From: Clostridia bacterium
GTDB taxonomy: Bacteria > Bacillota > Clostridia > Oscillospirales > CAG-272
Length of the DNA stretch: 44,100 nt
Assembly (NCBI GenBank): GCA_017411805.1
Contig: JAFQPI010000067.1
Location: 1 to 44,100 of the forward strand
Direction: 5' to 3'
Made by a program: the position numbers and the translations under genes
Notes under the pieces: model-generated
What the model saw: only the letters and a program-made list of their open reading frames with translations
Told to the model about the DNA's origin: nothing
Database searches by the model: none
Shown here: piece after piece, positions 7,554-17,200 of the stretch
Layout: the number at the start of each line of letters is the position of its first letter
Position numbering within the stretch: the first letter of the stretch is position 1

Positions 7554-9787
7554 AAAATGGTAAGACTTTTGACGATAAAAGATTGCTCGGCGTGCTTGAC
7601 GGCGTGGACGCACGCTTTATTTCGGACGCGCTTGAGTATTACGACAGCCCCGAGCCGGGTAAGACGAGAAAAGCTCGCAGGGCGCTCGTCAAGCGCATTG
7701 CTGCTCTCGCCGCTTGCGTAGTTCTTTTGGCGGCGGTGTTCCCCGTACTAAATTACGTATTCGGCGGAGAGGGGGGGTCAGCGGATTATATGAAATATGT
7801 CGCGGGTTCATCCGTTGTGGCTGAAAACGGTCTCATATTAACTCTTTCAAACGATAGAAGTTTCTATATCGTAACGGGTATCGGAGAGTGTACTGACAGC
7901 GATATCACCATCCCATCTCATCATAATGATATCCCAATTAAGCAAATTAAAGAAAAAGCGTTCATAAAGAATGACAAGATTGCCTCTGTATCTATCCCCG
8001 ATACTGTCACTGAAATCGGATTCAATGCCTTCTATGAATGCAAAAATTTGAAATTTGAACTTTATGAAAACGGCTTCTACCTTGGCAATCCCTCAAACCC
8101 TTATGCCTTTCTCATAACCTTCGATGAAGAATTCAAAGGTGATGCCGTCATCCACGAAGATACAAAGGTTTTGGCAAACAGTTCGTTTTATCATAACGAC
8201 AATATTACCTCCGTGAAATTCCCCGAAGGACTAACCGTGATAGGCACCAGAGCTTTTCACCGATGTATTAATATCAAAGGGGTTTCAATTCCCAACAGCG
8301 TTAAACATATAGGAAGCGAAGCGTTTTGGGGTTGCAAATCGATAAAAATCGTTTATATCGGATCGGGCGTAGAAAGCTGGGGTTCGAGCTCCTTTTGCGG
8401 CTGTGACGGTATTGAAAATCTGTATTTGGCAAACGGAATTAAAACGATCGGCTCCCATGCTTTCAGTATGTGCGATTCACTCACCGAGGTCAGTATTCCC
8501 GAATCGGTAACAGTTATAGAAGAAAGCGCATTCGGATACTGCAAAAAACTAAAGTCGGTCTCATTGTCTTCAAATGTCGAGATCATCGGCCTGCACGCTT
8601 TCTACGGAATAGGCGCATACAATAAATACGGCTCAGTCAATTATGTTGGCAATGCAAAAGAGCCATATCTGTATGCCGTCTCTCTCTCAAAAGAAGTCGG
8701 CGATACAGTAAGTTTTCATGAAGGTACTGCGGGAATATCTCAAATGCTTCTCAAGAAAGCAGACGTAAAATCGATCCTGATCGATGCCGCAGATAACAGA
8801 GGAAAATATCTTCGTTCCGAAAACAACTGCATAATAAGGAACTCAGATTCCTCAATAATTTGCGGGGTGAACGTCACCGGAATACCCGAAGGGATCACGT
8901 CCATTGACGATTATGCATTTAACGAAGCAACCGTTGCCGAAGAGATCGTCCTTCCCGCGTCGCTTGAAAAGATAGGAGAAGAGTCCTTTAATCGATGCAA
9001 AAATCTTAAAAAAGTTACGTTCATGGGTGCAAAAACAGAATTAAGCCATGCTGCATTCGAAAATTGCAAGACTCTCGAAACTGTTGTACTTCCGAGCGCA
9101 CTTACCGAAATACCCGGCTATTGCTTTTTCGGTTGCAATGCTTTAAGTGAGATAATCATTCCCGACAGTGTGGTTTATCTCGGATTTGGCTGCTTGAATT
9201 ACTGTGAATCTCTTACCGAAATAGAACTTCCGGGTGTGATTGTTATTGATTCGAGTGCGTTCGGAAATTGTGCATCTCTCAATTCCGTCACATTTTCGGA
9301 TTCTCTGAGATATATAGGCAGTATGGCTTTCTCACGCTGCTATTTATTGAAGTCTGTTCAGTTACCGGATAATATTGAGTACATTGCCGGCATTGCTTTT
9401 TCATCAACCGGAATGACATCCTTCGTTCATCCGGATAACGTTGGTAGTTTTGAATCTTGCGCAGTTTCGCTCAGCACCGAACTTCTTTCTCTCGGAATTC
9501 AAGAGGGCGTGACTGAGCTCAAGAGTAGATATCTTTATAGTTGCCGCGTGCTCAAGGAGATTTCCCTGCCTTCAACTCTCACGGCTTTGGAAAGCGTAGC
9601 ACTGTTTGATCTGCCTGCGCTTGAAAAGCTGTATTACAGCGGCACTGTCGAGGAGTGGAATGCTATTGAAAAAGGCGAAAAATGGTATGTCGGAACTCCC
9701 GCCTTCAAGGTGGTATGCTCCGACGGAGAAATTGAATACCCCGCAGTCGAGAATGATGGCAGCGGTTATGATATGACTATAGATTGA
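7550..9787 (+). CDS. Single-pass membrane protein with BspA-type LRR ectodomain, probable anti-sigma receptor (module 3)
   Basis: A 745-residue protein. The start is the ATG at 7550 that overlaps the sigma stop, behind AAAGGAGGG; a longer in-frame reading into the sigma gene has no support. The head has DKRLLGVLDGVDARFI (residues 9-24), and the helix spans about 50-71 and is almost the same as in module 2. From about residue 95 on, LRR_5 units (AF-x-x-C-x-x-L-x-x-V-x-I-P) continue to a YYSGTVEEWNAI cap near the end. The LRR array is interrupted by two NPYAFLITF / EPYLYAVSL type segments. It combines the module 2 head with the module 1 type of sensor. Confidence 0.9.
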   Translation: MKNGKTFDDKRLLGVLDGVDARFISDALEYYDSPEPGKTRKARRALVKRIAALAACVVLLAAVFPVLNYVFGGEGGSADYMKYVAGSSVVAENGLILTLSNDRSFYIVTGIGECTDSDITIPSHHNDIPIKQIKEKAFIKNDKIASVSIPDTVTEIGFNAFYECKNLKFELYENGFYLGNPSNPYAFLITFDEEFKGDAVIHEDTKVLANSSFYHNDNITSVKFPEGLTVIGTRAFHRCINIKGVSIPNSVKHIGSEAFWGCKSIKIVYIGSGVESWGSSSFCGCDGIENLYLANGIKTIGSHAFSMCDSLTEVSIPESVTVIEESAFGYCKKLKSVSLSSNVEIIGLHAFYGIGAYNKYGSVNYVGNAKEPYLYAVSLSKEVGDTVSFHEGTAGISQMLLKKADVKSILIDAADNRGKYLRSENNCIIRNSDSSIICGVNVTGIPEGITSIDDYAFNEATVAEEIVLPASLEKIGEESFNRCKNLKKVTFMGAKTELSHAAFENCKTLETVVLPSALTEIPGYCFFGCNALSEIIIPDSVVYLGFGCLNYCESLTEIELPGVIVIDSSAFGNCASLNSVTFSDSLRYIGSMAFSRCYLLKSVQLPDNIEYIAGIAFSSTGMTSFVHPDNVGSFESCAVSLSTELLSLGIQEGVTELKSRYLYSCRVLKEISLPSTLTALESVALFDLPALEKLYYSGTVEEWNAIEKGEKWYVGTPAFKVVCSDGEIEYPAVENDGSGYDMTID

Positions 9788-9816
9788 AAAAACCTCGCCA
9801 ATTTGGCGAGGTTTTT
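9788..9816. terminator. Bidirectional terminator between module 3 and the OFA transporter
   Basis: Stem AAAAACCTCGCC / GGCGAGGTTTTT with loop AATTT. A-run and T-run flank both sides, so it can end transcripts from the plus-strand LRR gene (stop at 9787) and the minus-strand transporter gene (stop at 9819). Confidence 0.93.
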
Positions 9817-9818
9817 AT

Positions 9819-11042
9819 TTAAGGCTTTTTTACGCAAATATTTAGCACCAACGCGAAGCAAGCAAGGCAGAGAAGCAGAACGAACGGTGCGACGAAGCCA
9901 TCTGTCGCTGTTCGCAGGCCTGCGCACGCGGTTGCGATAAAGGATGCGGCAAAGAGATTGAAGTTTACGATGCTGTAGTTGGTTGCGAAATATTTCTGAC
10001 CGTAGAATGACGATGCGAACGCCGAGCCGACCGTGGGGCACGCGCCGTATGCGAGTCCGACGAGGCAAAGTCCTATGATACAGATGGGTAGAGAATTAAG
10101 AACAACCGAAAAAAGAGTGATTCCCGCGGCTACGATCGACAGTACGTTCGCTGCGATCATGGTAAAGCGTCTGCCCGCGGCGTCAAAGAGCGCGCCCGTG
10201 AGTATTCTTCCCAGACCGTTGCAAGCCGAAAGCACGCCGACGAGTGTTGTTGCGAGTGCCGCAGATGCGCCCGTTGAGAGCGCGAGATCCTTGGCAAAGC
10301 TGATAACCGAATTTCCGACCGCCACAAGGCAGGTCATATAAACGAAGCTGATCCAGAAGGAAGGACGAGAGAGCATCTGAAGCGGGGACATATCCTTGAC
10401 CTCGAAGCTCTCCTCCTTCTTTTTTGCCTTCTTTTTGCCCTCGGGGAACACCACGTCCGCCGACGGCTTGCGGATAACGAATCCTGCAAGGCAGATCATA
10501 GCCGCCATGATGATTCCGAACCAGAGGAAGGTTTTTCGCCAACCGAAATCCTTGTTTGCAAAAAGTGCGTCGAGAATTGAACCGAATACAAGCGAGGTCA
10601 TACCGAATCCCATAAGAAGACAGCCCGAGCAGAATCCGCGCTTGTCGGGAAACCAGACGTTGATCGACGCGATTATTACGTTGTAAGCCACGCCGATACC
10701 GAGTCCCGCGAGGAGGGCATAGGAGACGTAGAGGACGATGATATTGCCGCTCATAAAGGAAGCGATGACGAATCCGCCGCCCGCAAGAAGTCCCGCGAGG
10801 ATCAGCGAAAGATTCGCGCCGATCAGCTTTGCGACGCGGCTTCCGAGAAAGCCGCCGATGCAGAAGGTGCACATCGTCAGCGTGAAATTAAGAGCGAGCT
10901 CGGTATTGCTCCAGCCGAACTCCTCTGCAAGCGGAACTTTAAGGATCGACCATGCGTATATGACGCCTGCAAATGCGAGGCAGACGGTACAGAGCAAAAT
11001 ATAGACCCAGCGCAGGGAAAGACGGGAGACTTCGTTTTTCAT
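9819..11042 (-). CDS. OFA-family MFS transporter (oxalate/formate antiporter-like)
   Basis: A 407-residue major facilitator with 12 predicted helices. The first helix reads RWVYILLCTVCLAFAGVIYAWSI; the G-x-x-YAWS pattern is typical of the OFA (OxlT-like) family. A long charged loop rich in Lys and Glu (about residues 200-220) separates the two halves. OFA members exchange small organic acids such as oxalate, formate, lactate or pyruvate; the substrate here cannot be told from sequence. It is a single-gene unit with its own promoter and terminator. AGGAAG sits 6 bases before the ATG. Confidence 0.88.
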   Translation of the reverse strand: MKNEVSRLSLRWVYILLCTVCLAFAGVIYAWSILKVPLAEEFGWSNTELALNFTLTMCTFCIGGFLGSRVAKLIGANLSLILAGLLAGGGFVIASFMSGNIIVLYVSYALLAGLGIGVAYNVIIASINVWFPDKRGFCSGCLLMGFGMTSLVFGSILDALFANKDFGWRKTFLWFGIIMAAMICLAGFVIRKPSADVVFPEGKKKAKKKEESFEVKDMSPLQMLSRPSFWISFVYMTCLVAVGNSVISFAKDLALSTGASAALATTLVGVLSACNGLGRILTGALFDAAGRRFTMIAANVLSIVAAGITLFSVVLNSLPICIIGLCLVGLAYGACPTVGSAFASSFYGQKYFATNYSIVNFNLFAASFIATACAGLRTATDGFVAPFVLLLCLACFALVLNICVKKP

Positions 11043-11075
11043 TTTTTTCTTCCTATTTCTATCAAATATGTGATT

Positions 11076-11104
11076 ATTATATCACAGTATCGTTTTTCTG
11101 TCAA
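11076..11104 (-). promoter_or_regulatory. Consensus promoter of the OFA transporter gene
   Basis: On the minus strand TTGACA (11104-11099) and TATAAT (11081-11076) with a 17-base spacer. The -35 box is also in the left arm of an inverted repeat at 11100-11125 (GTCAA-T-AAAGCT / AGCTTTTTGAC, loop GTT), which may be an operator. Confidence 0.85.
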
Positions 11105-11181
11105 TAAAGCTGTTAGCTTTTTGACAACTATGTGTAAATTTTTTTGTATTCAATTGGATTATTTTTTATTTTGCTATGTTA

Positions 11182-11210
11182 TTGACTTGACTAAAAAGCA
11201 AAATTATGAT
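11182..11210 (+). promoter_or_regulatory. Promoter of the lipoprotein operon
   Basis: TTGACT at 11182-11187 and TATGAT at 11205-11210, spacer 17 bases, giving a leader of about 110 bases before the ATG at 11329. The interval 11043-11328 otherwise holds only the divergent promoter and a short inverted repeat. Confidence 0.7.
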
Positions 11211-11328
11211 AAAATATTATATCTTTACAACTTGCGCAAAGTGAAAGTTTTATCGTTAATTACGCAAATTATTATTACAGTGTATAAATCGTTTACCGCG
11301 CAGAACACAATCTTTAAGGAGAAAAAAC

Positions 11329-14196
11329 ATGAAGAAAATCACAATCCCCACAACACGGGCGTTGTCTTTCGTTCTGGCAATGCTCATGCTTCTCGGAGTT
11401 TGTCTTACCGCTTGTAACGGCGGCTCAGAGGATACCGGTACTTCGGATTCCTCGGGCGGAACAACATCTTCTCCCGATGTTACCACAGGCACACCCGATT
11501 CCACTCCCGGCGATGAGACCACGACGGGCGGTAATGAGAATACCGTGCCTTATTCCGTCGAGATCGTCAGCGAGGGCGGATACAAATTCTCGGGCGTTAC
11601 TATTCTCATATATGATAACGCAGAACTGAAGGCTCCCTTCTACGGTCTTGCGGATACAAATGAGGAAGGTGTTGCAAAATTTGATCTTCCCTCGGATATC
11701 ACCACGTACTATGCCGTTATTTCCAAGGGTGTTCCCGCGGGATACGAAGTGGCAGACAGCTATCCCTTGACAGGAAGCGAGACCAAGATCACGCTCACCT
11801 CTTCCGTCATCAGCGATACTTCTGTAGCGGGCATCAAGTATAAAGCCGGAGACATCATGCACGATTTCTCTGTCAAGACTACCGACGGCGAGACGTTCAC
11901 TCTCTCCGAGGCACTCAAAACACATAAGGCTGTGCTTATAAACTTCTGGTACATCAACTGCAGCTGGTGCCAGGAGGAGTTCCCATATATGAACAGCGTT
12001 TACCAGCAGTATAGTGATGATATTGCCATTATTGCGCTCAATCCCTATGAAAGCGATACTGAAAACGCGATCAATACTTATAAGTCGGCAAACGGACTTG
12101 CTTTCCCGATGGCAAAGATCGATACAGCGCTTGTCGGCGCGTTCGGTATTGAGGCATATCCCACGTCTGTTATGGTGGACCGTTACGGTATGATCTCTGT
12201 TATCGAGGTGGGCGCTATCGTTTCCGAGGCTCCCTTCATTGCAGCTTTCGAGCATTTTAAGTCTGATAATTATACTCAGAGAATCGAGGAGTCTCTCCAG
12301 GCGTTCGTTGAGGTTCCCAAGCCCGATACCGATATGCCCGCATCCTCCGAGATCGAGGCAGCGATCAACGGCGCAAACGGCTCCGGCATCACATACCGCG
12401 CGGAGACCGGTGCTGATTACGTTGATACCATCTGGGATTTCACTCTCGTTGAAAAGAACGGTGTTAAGTGCCTTGTCAACACCAACCAGGAAGCGCACGG
12501 AACCAGCGCACTTGTCTACGTTGACGTTGAACTCAAGGCTGGACAGGCGGTTAAATTCGATTATTTCGCATCCTGCGAAAAGGGTTCCGACGTCCTTCAT
12601 GTAATTATTGACAACGTTCAGATCTACCAGATCTCGGGCGAGAGCAGCGATTGGCAGACATGCTTCCCATACGTTGCACTCAAAGACGGTAAATATACCA
12701 TTGCTATCGCATATATTAAGGACACAACCGATACTGTCGGAGAGGACAGCGTATATATCAAAAACTTTGAAGTATGTGATGCAAAGGATATAAACGTTGC
12801 AAGCTTCATTCCCCGTAACTGTGCAACCGACCGCGTTGCTGATGGATACGGATACGCGAACTACGTTGATATCGTTTTCAATGAGAAGGACGGCTACTAT
12901 CATGTTGGCAGCGCAAACGGTCCTCTTCTCCTTGCAAACCTTATGGGATATAATACTCCCTTCTCTGAGGCTTCCGTTTTTGATCTTGCATACGGCGGTC
13001 TTGTTAACATCGACGGTGTTGATTACTACGATAAGATCGTTCAGTACTTCAACTATGCATCCAATTCTGCGATAAACGGCGTTTGCACAGTTGACAAGGG
13101 ACTTGCAGAGCTGCTTAAGAAGGTAGCGTTTGCTTGCGGTCTCGAGGTTGAAAACGACAAACAATGGCTCCAGATGTGCTGTTACTATGACGTATACGGC
13201 GGAGCAACACAGCTTGCCGATCCCATTCAGGGCCTTGCGGCACATTCCGCGTTCATTGCAGAAATGGGTAAGGATAACGTAGTAACCTACGACAGACCCA
13301 TCATGCCCAGAGGTCTTCTCTATAAGTTCGTACCCGAAAAATCGGGCGCATACCGTATTACTTCGAATAGCGAATATCTTGTTGATGCTTGGGTATTCGT
13401 ATTCAATCCCGACAGAACCGAGTATTACGTATACGAGGGCGGTGAGCGTATGTATACCGACCCCAACAACTGCTCCATGGTTGTATACTTCGAGGCAGGC
13501 AAGGATTACTATATTGATATCGCTTTCTATGATATTTATCAGAACGGAAGCTTTACCTTCAAAATCGAATATATCGCAGAGAAGTATGACCACTTTACTC
13601 TCGCTTCTCCCGGATTCTTCACCTTCCTTGAGAGCACTGACGGCGTTCTTACAGGAGAGACCATCGCGGGCGGTATCGACGTAATTCTCGGCGACGACGG
13701 ATATTACCACGAGCTCCGTGCTGACGGAACAGTCGGTTCAATCGTATATGCCGATTTCACAAACTTTACTCCCGTATTCACTTCCTCCACTATTATTGAT
13801 ATGATCAATTTGAACGGCTTCAACTACAAGTATACCGAGGAAGATCTCTACATCATGTTCTTAATGCTTCTCCACGGTGATAAGCTTAAGGATCATCTTA
13901 AGAGCGAATGGGGCGAGTCCTACGAGGAGCAGTACGAAAACTACAAGGTTGACGACGTTCTTGCCGGTATCTATCACGGCGGCGGAGAGGATTATTCCGA
14001 GATCATCAAGGAATATGCAAAGCTTGCCGTTGATAACCCCGAGAATCCTGAGCGTAGCGGATGCGTTCCCGTTGACGAAAAGCTCGCAGAGATCCTTCAG
14101 GCTCTGATGGATAAGTATACTTTCAAGGATGTTGATCATTCCTGGACAAAGGTATGCTACTATTACCGTTATGTCGGAGCACCCCTGAATCCTTAA
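11329..14196 (+). CDS. Lipoprotein with extracytoplasmic thioredoxin-like domain and duplicated unknown domain
   Basis: A 955-residue lipoprotein: signal peptide with lipobox LTAC (Cys29), Ser/Thr/Gly/Asp linker to about 72, a prealbumin-like beta domain (about 75-165, VTILIYDNAELKAPFYGLADTNEEG), then a TlpA/ResA-like thioredoxin domain (about 171-315) with INFWYINCSWC, active-site cysteines at 211 and 214, and a cis-proline loop (EAYPTS). The rest is extracellular, with two copies of a domain starting at NEKDGYYH (about 514) and GDDGYYH (about 785), separated by a beta domain resembling pre-peptidase C-terminal domains. AAGGAG precedes the ATG. The next lipoprotein starts 17 bases after the stop, so the two are co-transcribed. 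Probable outer-surface thiol oxidoreductase; partner inferred. Confidence 0.85.
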   Translation: MKKITIPTTRALSFVLAMLMLLGVCLTACNGGSEDTGTSDSSGGTTSSPDVTTGTPDSTPGDETTTGGNENTVPYSVEIVSEGGYKFSGVTILIYDNAELKAPFYGLADTNEEGVAKFDLPSDITTYYAVISKGVPAGYEVADSYPLTGSETKITLTSSVISDTSVAGIKYKAGDIMHDFSVKTTDGETFTLSEALKTHKAVLINFWYINCSWCQEEFPYMNSVYQQYSDDIAIIALNPYESDTENAINTYKSANGLAFPMAKIDTALVGAFGIEAYPTSVMVDRYGMISVIEVGAIVSEAPFIAAFEHFKSDNYTQRIEESLQAFVEVPKPDTDMPASSEIEAAINGANGSGITYRAETGADYVDTIWDFTLVEKNGVKCLVNTNQEAHGTSALVYVDVELKAGQAVKFDYFASCEKGSDVLHVIIDNVQIYQISGESSDWQTCFPYVALKDGKYTIAIAYIKDTTDTVGEDSVYIKNFEVCDAKDINVASFIPRNCATDRVADGYGYANYVDIVFNEKDGYYHVGSANGPLLLANLMGYNTPFSEASVFDLAYGGLVNIDGVDYYDKIVQYFNYASNSAINGVCTVDKGLAELLKKVAFACGLEVENDKQWLQMCCYYDVYGGATQLADPIQGLAAHSAFIAEMGKDNVVTYDRPIMPRGLLYKFVPEKSGAYRITSNSEYLVDAWVFVFNPDRTEYYVYEGGERMYTDPNNCSMVVYFEAGKDYYIDIAFYDIYQNGSFTFKIEYIAEKYDHFTLASPGFFTFLESTDGVLTGETIAGGIDVILGDDGYYHELRADGTVGSIVYADFTNFTPVFTSSTIIDMINLNGFNYKYTEEDLYIMFLMLLHGDKLKDHLKSEWGESYEEQYENYKVDDVLAGIYHGGGEDYSEIIKEYAKLAVDNPENPERSGCVPVDEKLAEILQALMDKYTFKDVDHSWTKVCYYYRYVGAPLNP

Positions 14197-14213
14197 TTAC
14201 AAGGTGAATTATT

Positions 14214-17200
14214 ATGAAAAATATCAGATTCTTACTGACACTTCTCGCGGTTTTTCTGATATGTGCATCGATTGCTTTCGTATCGTGTAACGATGCGGGA
14301 GAAGAAACCACCGAGCTTCCCGATTCCTCATCCGAGGTATCGGACGCTCCCGGCGGCGATGAAACTACAGTATCGCCCGAAGGTACGGACGAGCCGACAA
14401 AGGCTCCCGAGACTACCGATGAGCCGACCGCAGAAGTGACAACAAAACCGACCCCCGATAACACAACAGAAGAGATCACCACAGAAGAGACCACAGCCGA
14501 AATTACAACGGAAGCACCCGGGGTAACAACGGAAGCTCCGGAAGTTACTACCGAAGCTCCCGAGGAGACCACGGAGCCTCCGCACGTTCATTCCTTTGGC
14601 GCGTGGAATACCGTAAAGACCGCAACTTGTACTGAGGAGGGTATTTCCGAGAGAACTTGTGTTTGCGGCGAAAAGGAAACGGCTCCTATCGCCAAAACCG
14701 AGCATTACGGTGACACCTGGATCTATGACAAGCATCCTTCATGCACCGAGGATGGCTCAAGACATATCGAATGTCTGGTATGTAAAGCAATTCTGTCTAC
14801 CGAAACCCTTCCGGCACTCGGACACGTTGAAGGAGACTGGATAATTGATGCCGCTCCCACGTGTACGGAATCAGGATCTCAACATATCGAGTGTTCCGTT
14901 TGTAAAGCGACCGTAAAGACGGAAGCTATTCCCGCCACCGGTCACATAGACGGTTCTTGGATCATTGATAAGGAAGCAACTGCGAACGAAACGGGCTCCA
15001 AGCATCTTGAATGTGCTAAGTGCAAGGTCACTCTTAAGACAGAAGTGATCCCCGCAACGCCTCACGTCCCCGGCGAATGGATCGTCAGCAAGGAGCCTAC
15101 TTGTACAGAGACAGGCTCGAGATACAGAACGTGTATCAATTGCGGCGAGACTGTCGATACCGAAGTCATTTCCGCTAAGGGTCACGTTGAGGTCGTAGAT
15201 GAGGGTAAGAGCGCTACCTGCACCTTGACCGGACTTACATCGGGAATCCATTGTTCTGTTTGTAACACGGTCATAAAGGCTCAGGAGGTTATTCCCGCAA
15301 TAGGACATGTTGAGATGTATATTCCTGCGGTTATTCCTACCTGTACCGAGACGGGACTTACCGAGGGTAAATATTGTTCGGTATGCAACTCGACTCTTAC
15401 CTCGCAGGAAACTGTTCCCGCAAAGGGACACATGCCTGCAATTGATCCTGCAAAGGATGCAACGTGCACCGAGACGGGACTTACCGAAGGTGCGCATTGC
15501 TTGATATGTAACGAAGTTCTTACCGCGCAGACAACGATTCCCGCAAAGGGACACGTCTCTGCAATCGATCCTGCAAAGGACGCAACCTGCACCGAGACGG
15601 GACTTACCGAAGGTGCGCATTGCTCGGTATGTAAAGTGGTTCTTACAGCGCAGGATACTGTCCCCGCAAAGGGACACGTCTCTGCAATTGATCCCGCGAA
15701 GGATGCAACCTGCACCGAGACGGGACTTACCGAAGGCTCACGTTGCTCGGTATGTAACGTAGTTCTTACCGCGCAAGAGATAGTTCCCGCAAAGGGACAT
15801 CAGTCCGTAAACGATCCCGCGAAGGATGCAACCTGCACCGAGACGGGACTTACAGCCGGCTCACATTGCTCGGTGTGTAACGAAGTTATTACCGCGCAAG
15901 AGATTGTTCCCGCAAAGGGACATCAGTCAGTGACCGAGCCCGCAAAGGATGCAACCTGTACCGAGACGGGACTTACCGCAGGATCGCATTGCTCGGTATG
16001 TAACGAAGTCCTTTCCGCGCAAGAAATTGTTCCCGCAAAGGGACATCAGTCTGCAACCGATCCCGCAAAGGATGCAACCTGTACCGAGACGGGACTTACC
16101 TCAGGCGCACATTGCTCGGTATGTAACGTAGTTCTTACCGCGCAAGAGATAGTTCCCGCAAAGGGACATCAGTCCGTAACCGATCCCGCCAAGGACGCAA
16201 CCTGTACCGAGACGGGACTTACCGCCGGCTCGCATTGTTCTGTATGTAATACGGTTCTTACAGCTCAGGAGGAGACCCCTGCAAAGGGACACACCGAGAT
16301 CGAGATCCCCGCTAAACCTGCTACATGTACCGAAAGCGGACTTACCGCAGGAAAGAAATGCTCGGTATGCAATGCCGTTACCGTTTCTCAGAAGAAGGTG
16401 CTTGCAAAAGGACATCAGGATGGCGAATGGATTATCGATAAACAGCCTACCTTGACAGAAACCGGATCGAAGCATCAGGTTTGCCTTATTTGCGGTATAA
16501 CTATAAAGACAGAAACGATCCCCGTGCTCGAGCCCGAAAAGATCGAGTATACCGTAACAATTCTCGATGGCTACGGCAATCCCGTTTCCGGTATAAAGGT
16601 AAGCTTTATGTCGGCGGGCAAGGTGGTTGCTGAAGATAAAACCGATGCCACCGGTAAGGCTGTCGTTTCTCTTGCCGAAGGAGACTACGAAGCTATTCCC
16701 GAGCCCACGTCGGGTTCCTACTCTGCTGATTCCGTCAAGCTCACGGCGTCTGCGCCTTCGGGCAAGATCATGGTGATAAGCAAGGCTTCAAATCCCATTT
16801 ATGACTATCCCGATGACGTAAACGGCGTATACGTTGTTTCCGTAGGCTCGGTTATCGTTCCCGTTAAGAAGGACGAGATGAGATATTTCTTCTTTGAGCC
16901 CAAGGAAGGAGCTTATTACCGAGTTTATACCGATTCTGCAAAGGTCGAAGTGGGATACTACGGCATGCGTATGTTTGTTTCGGAAACTAACAGCGGTACC
17001 ATGCTTGATAACGGCGTTATGGAGCTTAAGGTGCTTCGCACGTCGGTAGGTGTTGTTCTCGTTATCGGCTTGAAATCCACTTCGTCCGCTGTTGACGAAT
17101 GTACTCTCACGATCGAGAAATACGCGGATATCGACATTCAGATCGAAGAGCTTGATTATCAGCAATATCAGCTTTCGGGAACACCTCAAAAGACCGAGAC

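Noticed and set aside
11425-13710. 761-codon open frame on the minus strand
   Set aside because: It lies fully inside the thioredoxin-like lipoprotein gene on the plus strand, lacks a ribosome binding site, and has no family features; codon bias of the real gene keeps the antisense frame open.
15426-16286. Possible CRISPR array
   Set aside because: Repeats are contiguous, 123 bases long, in frame with a lipoprotein gene, and have no unique spacers; no cas genes are nearby.
14871-16475. Long minus-strand frames in the Cys-repeat gene (and 43544-44047)
   Set aside because: They are antisense shadows of the 123-base repeats; their own repeat structure follows from that.
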